NCBI GenBank assembly: GCA_028292545.1
Contig: JAQGMC010000050.1
Span: 1-34,349 of the forward strand
Direction of reading: 5' to 3'
Length of the DNA stretch: 34,349 nucleotides
DNA from: Paucimonas sp.
GTDB lineage: Bacteria; Pseudomonadota; Gammaproteobacteria; Burkholderiales; Burkholderiaceae_D
This document shows positions 23,141 to 31,529 of the stretch, piece after piece (positions within the stretch are counted from its first letter, which is position 1; each line of letters begins with the position of its first letter). Position numbers and translations under genes: made by a program. The notes below the pieces were generated by a model, which worked only from the letters and a program-made list of their open reading frames with translations, ran no database searches and was not told where the DNA came from.

Positions 23141-24118
23141 GTGAGCACCTTCATCCTGCGCCGGCTGATACAGAGCGTGCTGGTACTGGCGCTGATGTCG
23201 CTGCTGGTGTTTATCGGCATACATGCCGTGGGCAATCCAGTCGACGTGCTGATCAGTCCCGAAGCCAACCAGGCTGAACGGGCGCGCATCGTCGCCGCTT
23301 TCGGGCTCGACCAGCCACTGTGGCGGCAATACCTGCTGTTCATCCGCAATGCGCTGGCCGGCGATCTCGGCCGCTCGTATGTGTTTGCGATGCCGGCACT
23401 CGCCCTGATCGTCGAACGCATGCCGGCAACACTGGAACTGGCAGGCTGCGCGATGCTGCTGTCAATCCTGTTCGGCTTGCCGCTGGGCTTGATGGCGGGT
23501 TACAAGCCCGACAGCATCGCCAGCAAAACTGTGATGGCAGTGTCGATACTTGGATTTTCACTGCCCACTTTCTGGGTCGGCCTGCTGCTGATTATGGTGT
23601 TTGCGGTGCAGCTTGGCTGGCTGCCGTCGACCGGGCGCGGCGCCACAGCCAACCTGTTCGGCATTCCCTTCAGCTTCCTGACCTGGGACGGGCTGCGCCA
23701 TTTGCTGCTGCCGGCCGCCAACCTGGCCTTTTTCAATATCGCGCTAGTGATCCGCCTGGTGCGCGCTGGAACGCAGGAAGCGCTGCTGCAAGACTATGTG
23801 CGCTTTGCCCGTGCCAAGGGTTTATCCAACCGCCGCATCGTCGGCGTGCATGTGATGAAAAACATCCTGATTCCAGTCGTGACCGTCGTGGCGCTGCAGT
23901 TCGGTTCGCTGATTGCGTTTGCCATCGTGACTGAATCAATTTTTGCCTGGCCGGGCATGGGCAAGCTGATCATCGATTCAATCCGCGTGCTGGATCGTCC
24001 TGTCATCGTGGCTTACCTGATGCTGGTGGTGACGCTGTTCATCCTGATCAACCTCGTGGTCGATATCCTGTATTCGTGGCTTGACCCGCGCGTGCGGCTG
24101 GCGGGAGGGCGGGCATGA
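23141..24118 (+). CDS. Peptide ABC transporter permease (DppB-like)
   Basis: The 325-residue inner-membrane protein starts with GTG (GGAGAT upstream) and reads MSTFILRRLIQSVLVLALMS, the usual DppB beginning. Six membrane segments are seen, with the periplasmic N-terminal loop (GNPVDVLISPEANQAERARI and AAFGLDQPLWRQYL) and the EAA-type loop RAGTQEALLQDYVRFARAKG that contacts the ATPases, followed by GLSNRRIV. It overlaps the next permease gene by four bases. Confidence 0.93.
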   Translation: MSTFILRRLIQSVLVLALMSLLVFIGIHAVGNPVDVLISPEANQAERARIVAAFGLDQPLWRQYLLFIRNALAGDLGRSYVFAMPALALIVERMPATLELAGCAMLLSILFGLPLGLMAGYKPDSIASKTVMAVSILGFSLPTFWVGLLLIMVFAVQLGWLPSTGRGATANLFGIPFSFLTWDGLRHLLLPAANLAFFNIALVIRLVRAGTQEALLQDYVRFARAKGLSNRRIVGVHVMKNILIPVVTVVALQFGSLIAFAIVTESIFAWPGMGKLIIDSIRVLDRPVIVAYLMLVVTLFILINLVVDILYSWLDPRVRLAGGRA

Positions 24119-25068
24119 GCGCGCAACTGAAGCCCGGCGTGAACCCGGAATCGCAGGCTGCGGCCGCCGGAGGAAAAACCGCAGGCGCTGAATCGCCGTT
24201 CGCAGTTTTCGTGCGCGACTTCCTGGTCAGCCGGATCGCGCTGGCCGGTATTTTTCTGCTGGCGCTGGTGCTGCTGGCCGCGCTGTTCGCGCCGCTGCTG
24301 GCCCCGCAAAATCCTTACGACCTGGCGCAACTCGATGTGCTCGACTCACGCCTGGCGCCGGGCCAGGTTTCATCGGATGGCAAGATGACTTACGTCCTCG
24401 GCACCGATGAACAAGGGCGTGACCTGCTGTCTGCCATCCTTTACGGCTTGCGCATTTCCGTCACCGTGGGCGTGACAAGTACCGCGCTGGCGCTGGTGCT
24501 GGGCCTGGCGCTCGGGCTGTTGGCCGGTTATGCCGGCGGGCGCATCGATACGCTGGTGATGCGCCTGGCCGACATACAGCTTTCCTTCCCGCCGATATTG
24601 ATTGCGCTAATCCTGCTGGTGCTGACCGGGCAGGGCGTGGGCAAGATCATCATCGCGCTGGTGGCGGTGCAATGGGCGTATTACGCGCGAACGGCGCGCA
24701 GTGCGGCGCTGGTGGAACGCAACCGGGAATACATCGAGGCGGCGGTCAGCCTTGGCTTGTCGCCGGCGCGCATCATTTTCAAACACTTACTGCCCAATTG
24801 CCTGCCGCCGCTGATCGTGGTGGCAGCGCTGCAAGTCGGGTCTGCGATTTCCCTGGAGGCGACGCTGTCTTTCCTGGGGCTGGGCCTGCCCGTGACAGAA
24901 CCCTCGCTGGGCCTGTTGATTGCGAACGGCTTCCAGTACCTGATGTCAGGAAAATACTGGATCAGCCTCTATCCCGGCCTGGCGCTGATGGCAACGGTGA
25001 TCGCGATCAACCTGGTGGCGGACCGTTTGCGCGATGTGCTCAACCCGCGCCTGCAGGTGACACTGTGA
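24115..25068 (+). CDS. Peptide ABC transporter permease (DppC-like)
   Basis: The 317-residue second permease has the DppC N-terminal cytoplasmic segment, then a first membrane helix (IALAGIFLLALVLLAALFAP), LGTDEQGRDLLSAILYGLRI, and the ATPase-contact loop RNREYIEAAVSLGLSPARII near 198-217. It overlaps the upstream permease by ATGA and the downstream ATPase by GTGA, so translation of the whole operon is coupled. Confidence 0.93.
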   Translation: MSAQLKPGVNPESQAAAAGGKTAGAESPFAVFVRDFLVSRIALAGIFLLALVLLAALFAPLLAPQNPYDLAQLDVLDSRLAPGQVSSDGKMTYVLGTDEQGRDLLSAILYGLRISVTVGVTSTALALVLGLALGLLAGYAGGRIDTLVMRLADIQLSFPPILIALILLVLTGQGVGKIIIALVAVQWAYYARTARSAALVERNREYIEAAVSLGLSPARIIFKHLLPNCLPPLIVVAALQVGSAISLEATLSFLGLGLPVTEPSLGLLIANGFQYLMSGKYWISLYPGLALMATVIAINLVADRLRDVLNPRLQVTL

Positions 25069-25925
25069 ACGGCCAGCCGGATGCGAGCCCGCTGCTGGCG
25101 GTGGAAGGCTTGCAAACCCATTTCACGACCCGCGCCGGCATCGTGCGCGCGGTGGACGGCGTGTCCTTTTCCATTGCGCCGGGCGGTGTGCTGGGGCTGG
25201 TTGGCGAATCGGGCTCGGGCAAGTCGATGACGGCGTATTCAATCATGCGCCTGGTGGATGCGCCGGGACGGATAGTGGCCGGGCGCATCCTGTTCAAGGG
25301 ACATGACTTGCTGACCCTGGGCGCGGAACCGATGCGGCGCCTGCGCGGCGACCGCATCGCGATGATTTTCCAGGATCCGATGATGACGCTGAACCCGGTC
25401 TTGCGCATCGACACGCAGATGACCGAAGCAATCCATGCCCATCGCAGCGTAAGCCGGGAACAGGCGCTTGAGGAAGCGCGCGCCGCATTGGACCGGGTCG
25501 GCATACCGAGCCCGGCGCAAAGGCTGCGCAGTTATCCGCACCAGTTTTCGGGCGGCATGCGCCAGCGCGTCGCCATTGCCATTGCCATGCTGAACAAACC
25601 CGACCTCATCATTTGCGACGAGCCGACCACTGCCCTGGATGTGACAACCCAGGCGCAAATACTGGGCGAAATGCAGGCCCTGTGCCACGAATCCGGCGCG
25701 GCGCTGCTGTGGATCACGCATGACCTGGCGGTGGTGGCCGGGCTGGCCGACCATCTCTGCGTGATGCGCAATGGACGCATCGTCGAAAGCGGCACGACGG
25801 AAAGCGTGTTGCTCGATCCGCAGCATGCCTATACCAGGCAGTTGCTGGATGCGACGCCGTCGCGCCACCGGCCCGGCGAGCGCTTGTCTGCGCAGCCAGC
25901 CTTGGGGGAGGGCGGCAATGGCTGA
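25065..25925 (+). CDS. Peptide ABC transporter ATP-binding protein (DppD-like)
   Basis: The 286-residue ATPase starts at a GTG overlapping the permease stop. Walker A is GESGSGKS (about 47-54), the signature FSGGMRQR is near 162-169, and Walker B is DLIICDEPTTALD. It ends soon after the H-loop region, without the C-terminal oligopeptide/dipeptide domain carrying the cysteine cluster found in full-length DppD. It is therefore shorter than the usual ~325 residues; the partner ATPase keeps that domain. Eight bases overlap the next gene. Confidence 0.92.
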   Translation: MNGQPDASPLLAVEGLQTHFTTRAGIVRAVDGVSFSIAPGGVLGLVGESGSGKSMTAYSIMRLVDAPGRIVAGRILFKGHDLLTLGAEPMRRLRGDRIAMIFQDPMMTLNPVLRIDTQMTEAIHAHRSVSREQALEEARAALDRVGIPSPAQRLRSYPHQFSGGMRQRVAIAIAMLNKPDLIICDEPTTALDVTTQAQILGEMQALCHESGAALLWITHDLAVVAGLADHLCVMRNGRIVESGTTESVLLDPQHAYTRQLLDATPSRHRPGERLSAQPALGEGGNG

Positions 25926-26997
25926 CCTGACGCTGCTTGAATTGCGCGCGGTTGGCAAGCGTTTCGCGCCGCGCGTGGACCTGGCCGCTCGCATTGCCAG
26001 CGGCTTGGGTCGGCTGTTCCGGCCTGCAAGCGCAGGGGCCACGCACGGCGCATTGCCGGCGGATGCGCCCGCCAGCGTCGGCACCGGCGCCGGCGTGCAG
26101 GCGGTCGATCACGTTTCATTATCCCTGGCCGCGGGTGAAGTGCTCGGCCTGGTCGGCGAATCCGGTTGCGGCAAGTCGACGCTGGCGCGCATGGCAATCG
26201 GCTTGCATACGCTGTCCTACGGCCAGCGCCTGTGGAAAGGCGAAAACCTGGATGCCTTGCCACCGGCCTTGCGCCGCAAGCGCCAGCTTGGCATGCAGAT
26301 GGTGTTCCAGGACCCGTACGCATCGCTCAACCCGCGCCTGCGGGTACTGGACCTGGTTGGCGAAGCGCCGCTGGTGCACGGCATGGTGGCGGCGCGCGAC
26401 CGGCGCGCGCTGGTGGCGTCGCTGTTGCAGCAAGTCGGCCTGGAGCCGGGCATGATGGAGCGCTTCCCGCATCAGTTCTCGGGCGGCCAGCGGGCCCGCA
26501 TCGGCATCGCGCGCGCGCTCGCCCTGCAACCGGAATTGCTGATTTGCGATGAAGCCGTGGCCGCGTTGGACGTATCGATACAGGCGCAAGTGCTGGACCT
26601 GTTGATGGACTTGCAGCAAAAGCTGGGGCTGGCTTGCCTTTTCATCAGTCACGACTTGGCGGTGGTGCGCCACCTGTCAGACCGGGTGGCAGTCATGTAC
26701 CTCGGGCGGGTGGTGGAGCTGGCGCCGGTGGCCGATTTGTTTGAACATCCGGCCCATCCTTACACCGTCATGCTGTTGGCTTCGGCACCGAAACTGACGC
26801 CAAAGAAATTCGCTTTCCAGGCGCCGCCCGGTGAATTGCCTTCACCGCTGGCGCCGCCGCCGGGATGTCATTTCCATCCGCGCTGCCCGCATGCCGGGCC
26901 GCGCTGCCGGGTGGAGGCGCCGGCCTTGCTGGAAGTGCAGCCAGGCCGTGCTGTGGCTTGCCACCTGTACAGCGGCGGCACCGGCAAGCCGGCCTGA
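25918..26997 (+). CDS. Peptide ABC transporter ATP-binding protein (DppF-like)
   Basis: The 359-residue second ATPase has Walker A GESGCGKST at 80-88, signature FSGGQRAR, Walker B ELLICDEAVAALD (alanine instead of the usual proline-threonine), and the C-terminal cluster GCHFHPRCPHAGPRC plus a later cysteine. An unusual insertion of about 40 alanine/glycine/proline-rich residues (19-58) separates the first strand from the rest of the nucleotide-binding fold. The ATG at 25918 was chosen over the open upstream frame because it starts the ABC domain (LLELRAVGKRF). Confidence 0.92.
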   Translation: MADLTLLELRAVGKRFAPRVDLAARIASGLGRLFRPASAGATHGALPADAPASVGTGAGVQAVDHVSLSLAAGEVLGLVGESGCGKSTLARMAIGLHTLSYGQRLWKGENLDALPPALRRKRQLGMQMVFQDPYASLNPRLRVLDLVGEAPLVHGMVAARDRRALVASLLQQVGLEPGMMERFPHQFSGGQRARIGIARALALQPELLICDEAVAALDVSIQAQVLDLLMDLQQKLGLACLFISHDLAVVRHLSDRVAVMYLGRVVELAPVADLFEHPAHPYTVMLLASAPKLTPKKFAFQAPPGELPSPLAPPPGCHFHPRCPHAGPRCRVEAPALLEVQPGRAVACHLYSGGTGKPA

Positions 26998-27001
26998 GCG
27001 C

Positions 27002-28051
27002 TCAGCCCGGTTCGGCCGGCTTGGGCGCCGCGGGCAGCTTGCGCTGCCGCGCCTCGCGCCGCGCAATCCATATCGTCGCAGCGCAAATGACGCTGCCGCC
27101 CACCAGCGTGAATTCGCTCGGTTGGTCTGCAAACAGTAGCCAGCCGAGCAGGGTGGCCCAGATCAGGTCGAGGAATTTGACGGACTGCGTGGCAGAAATG
27201 TCGGCAACCGTGAATGCGCGCGTCAGGCAGTAATGCCCGACTGATCCCAGTACGCCTGCCAGCAGGAACAAGAACCACTGGGTCGTGGTCGGCGGTTTCC
27301 AGTGCAGCAGTGAAAACGGAAAGCTCAGCACCGCCACCGTGATCGATTGCCACAGCACGATCGTGGGTGCAGTTTCATAGCGGGTGAGCGCCTTGGTGAT
27401 CAGGAAGGAAGCAGCAAACATCGGCGCTGACGCCAGCATCACCAGGTTGTAGATTCCGCCGGTGCCGGCCAGCTTGGGCCCGACCACGATCAGGATGCCG
27501 GAGAGACCGAAAATCGCTGCCAGCCATCGGTCCCAGCGCATCGGTTCGCGCAAGAAAAGGGCCGCGCCTATCATCACGAAAATAGGTCCCGTGAAGCCGA
27601 TGGAAGTCATGTCGGCCAGCGCAATATGCGGCAAGGCCACGAACCAGAAGCCAAGCCCGGTCGTGTGCACGACGCCGCGCAGGAATTGGCCGCGCAGGTT
27701 CTGCGGCTGGAAATAGCGCCAGCCGTAGCGCAGCACCAGCGGCATCATCACGATCACGCCAAACAGGTAGCGCAGGAACTGGGCTTGCAAGGGATCGAGC
27801 GACAGCGTCAGCTTGCGCAGCAGCGCATTGAGCGTCGAAAACATCATGCCCGACAGGATCATCCACATCATGCCGCGCACCGCCGGCGGCAGGCGCCTGG
27901 CGCGGCGGCGCACAATCCGCACCCGCTGGCCGATGCGATGCCGGCTGCGCGCTTCGACCGCCTTGATGCCGGGTTCTGTCCCTGGTTCGATGCCGGGTTC
28001 CTCGCCGGGTGCGTTACCCGGTGCGCTGCCGGTCGGTTCGCCTTGCGTCAC
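27002..28051 (-). CDS. EamA-type drug/metabolite transporter
   Basis: This 349-residue protein has ten membrane segments in two EamA repeats (first around MMWMILSGMMFSTLNALLRK and GLGFWFVALPHIALADMTSI; second ending VGGSVICAATIWIA). It belongs to the DMT superfamily (RhaT/EamA type) exporting small metabolites, substrate unknown. The cytoplasmic N-terminus is unusually long (~58 residues), with Pro-Gly-Glu repeats (PGEEPGIEPGTEPGIK) and a very basic stretch (RRRARR) before the first helix. The start is GTG overlapping the Nudix/MBL gene stop by four bases. It is convergent with the ABC operon, four bases apart. Confidence 0.87.
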   Translation of the reverse strand: MTQGEPTGSAPGNAPGEEPGIEPGTEPGIKAVEARSRHRIGQRVRIVRRRARRLPPAVRGMMWMILSGMMFSTLNALLRKLTLSLDPLQAQFLRYLFGVIVMMPLVLRYGWRYFQPQNLRGQFLRGVVHTTGLGFWFVALPHIALADMTSIGFTGPIFVMIGAALFLREPMRWDRWLAAIFGLSGILIVVGPKLAGTGGIYNLVMLASAPMFAASFLITKALTRYETAPTIVLWQSITVAVLSFPFSLLHWKPPTTTQWFLFLLAGVLGSVGHYCLTRAFTVADISATQSVKFLDLIWATLLGWLLFADQPSEFTLVGGSVICAATIWIARREARQRKLPAAPKPAEPG

Positions 28052-29697
28052 GCGGCTTGCCAGCGGCCGTCGGTTTCGATCGCGCGCTTTTCCTGTTGCA
28101 GTTTGATCAGGTGCGCCGTCAGCGAGCGCAAAGCCATTGCGGATCGATCTGCGGGCACGTCGTCATACACGCTTGCCACCAGTTCGGCGGCAGTGGCGGG
28201 GCCGCTGCGCTGCAGGCAGGCCAGCACCTTGTCTTCGCGCGCCTGGCGGTGCGCCAGCAGGCGGTCGATGCGCTGCACCGGCTGGTCCATCAGGAATCCA
28301 TGGCCGGGCGCCAGCCACTGTATGGCATCCGTGCGGATCTTGCGCAGCGATGCCAGGTAGACCGCCATGTCGCCATCCGGCGGATTGATGACCACGGTCG
28401 AGCCTTGCATGATGTGGTCCCCCGTGAACAACAACTGTTCTTCCTCCAGCAGGTAGCAGCAGTGGTTGCTGGCATGGCCGGGGGTGTGGATGACGCGCAG
28501 CGTGATGGCGCCGACTTGTATCCGTTCCGCGTCAACGGGAATGCGGTCGGGATGGAAATTGGGGTCCTGGAATTCAGTGCGCGGGGCTGGCATGCCAATG
28601 ATGGGCGCGCCGGTCAGCGCCTTCAGGCGCGCCGCGCCGGGTGAATGGTCGCGATGGGTGTGGGTGGTCAGGATCAGCTTGATCGCGCCCTGGCCTTCGC
28701 GTGCAATTGCCGCCAGGTGTTCTTCGATATCTGGGCCCGGGTCGATCACGGCCACTCCCTGCGCATCGCCCACCAGGTAACTGTTGGTGCCGGGCCCAGT
28801 CATGAAGCCGGGGTTGGGCGCTGCAATGCGGCGCACATGCGGCGACAGTACCGTGACGGCGCCGGTGATGATTTCAGCCCAGGCCGTGCCGCGGCCTTCG
28901 GGATCGAGCTTGCCGATTTCGGCATAGGCGAAATCGCCGGGGCTGAGCACCTTGCGGCCCTGGCGGTTGACGCTGACGCGCGGCACCAGGGGCGCAATCG
29001 TGCGCTTGCTGCGAGCATAAGCCATGATTTCCGCGGCGCTGCCAAAGCCGAGCAATTGGCGCAGCGTCGATAGCCCGGCATGCGCCAGCCTCATCTCGCC
29101 GCTGGCAGCGCGCGCCAGCGCGGCGGCGGGCGTGATCCAGGTGCAGGCAATGGTTTCTTCGTCGTCGTGCTGGCCAACCTGGCCGGGCGGCGCAACGGCA
29201 ATGAAGAAGCGGGTATCGAAGCGCTTGGGCGCGCCAACCGGCGTGATCCAGTGGCTCAGGTAAGCCAGCTCATGCGGGGCCAGGCGCCAGTTTTGGGCGC
29301 TGCACAGATCGGTCAGTGTCAGGCTGCCTTGCGACATTTGCTTGCGCCAGCTACTGACCTCGGCAAGCGCGGGCAGCGTGACGGGCGCGCCATCGGCGCC
29401 AGTGGCAAACAGCAAGCCGGCTTCTTCAAAACATTCGCGGATCGCGGCAATCCAGTAAGCGCCGCCACCGTGCTCCACGCCAAGCAGCGCGCTGGCCGCC
29501 GCATCGTCCAGATCGTGCAGCTTGTCATTGCGATCATGGTCGGCACGGTCGACCGCGCCGCCGGGAAAAACATAAACCCCTGCCAAGAACGAAGCCTGGA
29601 GCGTGCGCTGCATCAGGAAAACTTCGGGGCCGTCGCTGCCGTCACGAACGATGATCAGGGTGGCGGCGGGACGGGGCGGCTTGGGGCTGGGGGTCAT
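28048..29697 (-). CDS. Nudix hydrolase-metallo-beta-lactamase fusion protein
   Basis: The 549-residue protein joins two enzymes. Residues 1-220 form a NUDT19-like Nudix domain, with FPGGAVD then, after a long insertion, RECFEEAG (87-94), an interrupted Nudix box typical of CoA/acyl-CoA pyrophosphatase-type members. Residues 270-549 form a LACTB2-like metallo-beta-lactamase domain with the zinc motif THTHRDH (345-351), HTPGHASNHC and FTGDH, and a C-terminal winged-helix segment. LACTB2-type domains include endoribonucleases; the activity here is unproven. It overlaps the EamA gene by four bases and starts at ATG. The fusion order Nudix-MBL is known in proteobacteria. Confidence 0.87.
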   Translation of the reverse strand: MTPSPKPPRPAATLIIVRDGSDGPEVFLMQRTLQASFLAGVYVFPGGAVDRADHDRNDKLHDLDDAAASALLGVEHGGGAYWIAAIRECFEEAGLLFATGADGAPVTLPALAEVSSWRKQMSQGSLTLTDLCSAQNWRLAPHELAYLSHWITPVGAPKRFDTRFFIAVAPPGQVGQHDDEETIACTWITPAAALARAASGEMRLAHAGLSTLRQLLGFGSAAEIMAYARSKRTIAPLVPRVSVNRQGRKVLSPGDFAYAEIGKLDPEGRGTAWAEIITGAVTVLSPHVRRIAAPNPGFMTGPGTNSYLVGDAQGVAVIDPGPDIEEHLAAIAREGQGAIKLILTTHTHRDHSPGAARLKALTGAPIIGMPAPRTEFQDPNFHPDRIPVDAERIQVGAITLRVIHTPGHASNHCCYLLEEEQLLFTGDHIMQGSTVVINPPDGDMAVYLASLRKIRTDAIQWLAPGHGFLMDQPVQRIDRLLAHRQAREDKVLACLQRSGPATAAELVASVYDDVPADRSAMALRSLTAHLIKLQQEKRAIETDGRWQAA

Positions 29698-29907
29698 CAG
29701 GAAAACCTTGGCATTGTGACGCGCGCAATGAGCGGCTATCGATCATTTTGAACACTAGAGCATCATTGTAAGCGACTGCCCGCGAGCCGTCTTGCGCGCG
29801 GGCAGCGTGCTCTTGCCGAGATGCCGTCGCGCTGAAAACCTCGAGCGTGCTTTTCCGCTATCCTTGCACTCCCGTGACATCTTGCACGATAACCAACAGG
29901 ACTTCGA

Positions 29908-31494
29908 TTGAGCGACCAGCTTCATCGCCGGCTGGACTTACTGGGCCAACCAGCACACCAGGATTTGCTAGCGCAAGGCTTGCGCGGCGTCGAGCGCGAA
30001 GCCTTGCGCACCGACCGCCAGGGCCGGCTGGCGCGCACGCCGCATCCGGCGGCCCTCGGTTCGGCCTTGACCCATCCGCGCATCACGACCGATTACTCTG
30101 AAGCCTTGCTGGAATTGATCACGTCGCCGCAAGCTGACACGGCCGCCATGCTGGGCGAGCTGGACTTGATCCATCGCTATGTGCAGCAGTCGCTGGGCGA
30201 TGAAATCATGTGGACGCATTCGATGCCGGCCGTGCTGCCAGCCGAAGACGAGATTCCGATTGCCTGGTACGGCAAGTCGCACATCGGCATGTTGAAGCAT
30301 GTGTATCGGCGCGGCCTGGCGCTGCGCTATGGGCGCGCGATGCAATGCATCGCTGGCATCCACTACAATTTTTCGGTGGCCGATGGCTTGTGGGAGCAGT
30401 TGCGGCGTGACGAAGGATCGTCGCTGTCGCCGCAAGACTTCCAGTCCGAAGGCTATATCGCGCTGATCCGCAATTTCCAGCGCCGCTCCTGGTTGCTGAT
30501 GCTGTTGTTTGGCGCATCACCGGCGTTGCCGACCGGTTTCCTGCAAGGCCGCCCGCACCAGCTTGAGACGCTCAGTGAAGACACCCTCTACCTGCCGTAT
30601 GCGACCAGCCTGCGCATGAGCGACCTGGGTTACCAGAACAATGCCCAGGCCGGCCTGATCCCGCCCTATAACACCCTGGAACAATACCTGCGCGGCATGG
30701 CGCGCGCAGTCAGCTTGCCGTATCCGGCTTATGAGGCAATGGGCTTGCGCCGCGACGGCGAATGGGTGCAGATCAGCACCAACGTGCTGCAAATTGAGAA
30801 TGAGTTCTACGCCACGATCCGGCCCAAACGGGTAACGCGGCCGGGCGAGCGACCGGCGCGCGCGCTGCAGGAGCGCGGCGTGCAATACATTGAAGTGCGC
30901 TGCATGGATGTCGATCCATTTGAGCCGGTGGGCGTCAGCTTGCAGACCGCGCGTTTCCTGGATGCTTTCCTGATGACTTGCGCGCTGGCGCCCAGCCCGC
31001 AGGTTGACGAGCGCCGCGGCAATGAAGACCGGGCCAATTTCGCCAGCGTCGTGCGTGAGGGAAGGCGGCCGGGATTGCTGCTGCAGCGCGATGGCGCTGC
31101 CGTGCCGCTGGCGCAGTGGGCGCAGGAATTGCTGGATGAAGTGCGGCCGGTTGCGCGCTTGCTCGACCGCCAGGCCGGCGGCAGCGAGCATGTGGATGCG
31201 GTGCAGGCACAGGCCAGCCAGCTTGCCGCACCGGCCACACTGCGTTCGGCGCGCGTGCTGGAGGGGATAGCCGGGCACGGCAATTCGTTTTATCGCTACG
31301 CGCTGGCGCAGAGCGCCGCACATGCGGAAAATTTCCTGTCCCGGCCCCTCGACCCAGCCTTGCGCCAGCAGATGATGCAGGAGGCTGCGCTGTCCATTGC
31401 GCAGCAAAAGCAGATCGAAAGCCAGGACCAGGGAAGTTTCGATGACTTTGTCGAGGCCTACCGCGCCGCCACGCCGCAGCAATTGGGCGCCTGA
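29908..31494 (+). CDS. gshA: Glutamate-cysteine ligase (gamma-proteobacterial type)
   Basis: GshA makes gamma-glutamylcysteine, the first step of glutathione synthesis. The 528-residue length and motifs match the E. coli type: RGVEREALRTDRQGRLARTP near 26-45, TTDYSEALLELITSP (metal/ATP site), ALRYGRAMQCIAGIHYNFSV and KRVTRPGERPARALQERGVQ followed by YIEVRCMDVDPF. The start is TTG with AGGA seven bases upstream, which may lower translation. A 210-base gap separates it from the divergent Nudix/MBL gene. Its 3' end is 35 bases from the convergent diguanylate cyclase gene. Confidence 0.94.
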   Translation: MSDQLHRRLDLLGQPAHQDLLAQGLRGVEREALRTDRQGRLARTPHPAALGSALTHPRITTDYSEALLELITSPQADTAAMLGELDLIHRYVQQSLGDEIMWTHSMPAVLPAEDEIPIAWYGKSHIGMLKHVYRRGLALRYGRAMQCIAGIHYNFSVADGLWEQLRRDEGSSLSPQDFQSEGYIALIRNFQRRSWLLMLLFGASPALPTGFLQGRPHQLETLSEDTLYLPYATSLRMSDLGYQNNAQAGLIPPYNTLEQYLRGMARAVSLPYPAYEAMGLRRDGEWVQISTNVLQIENEFYATIRPKRVTRPGERPARALQERGVQYIEVRCMDVDPFEPVGVSLQTARFLDAFLMTCALAPSPQVDERRGNEDRANFASVVREGRRPGLLLQRDGAAVPLAQWAQELLDEVRPVARLLDRQAGGSEHVDAVQAQASQLAAPATLRSARVLEGIAGHGNSFYRYALAQSAAHAENFLSRPLDPALRQQMMQEAALSIAQQKQIESQDQGSFDDFVEAYRAATPQQLGA

Positions 31495-31529
31495 GCCGGT
31501 TGCACCCCGACCCGGCCGCGGCGGGGGGC

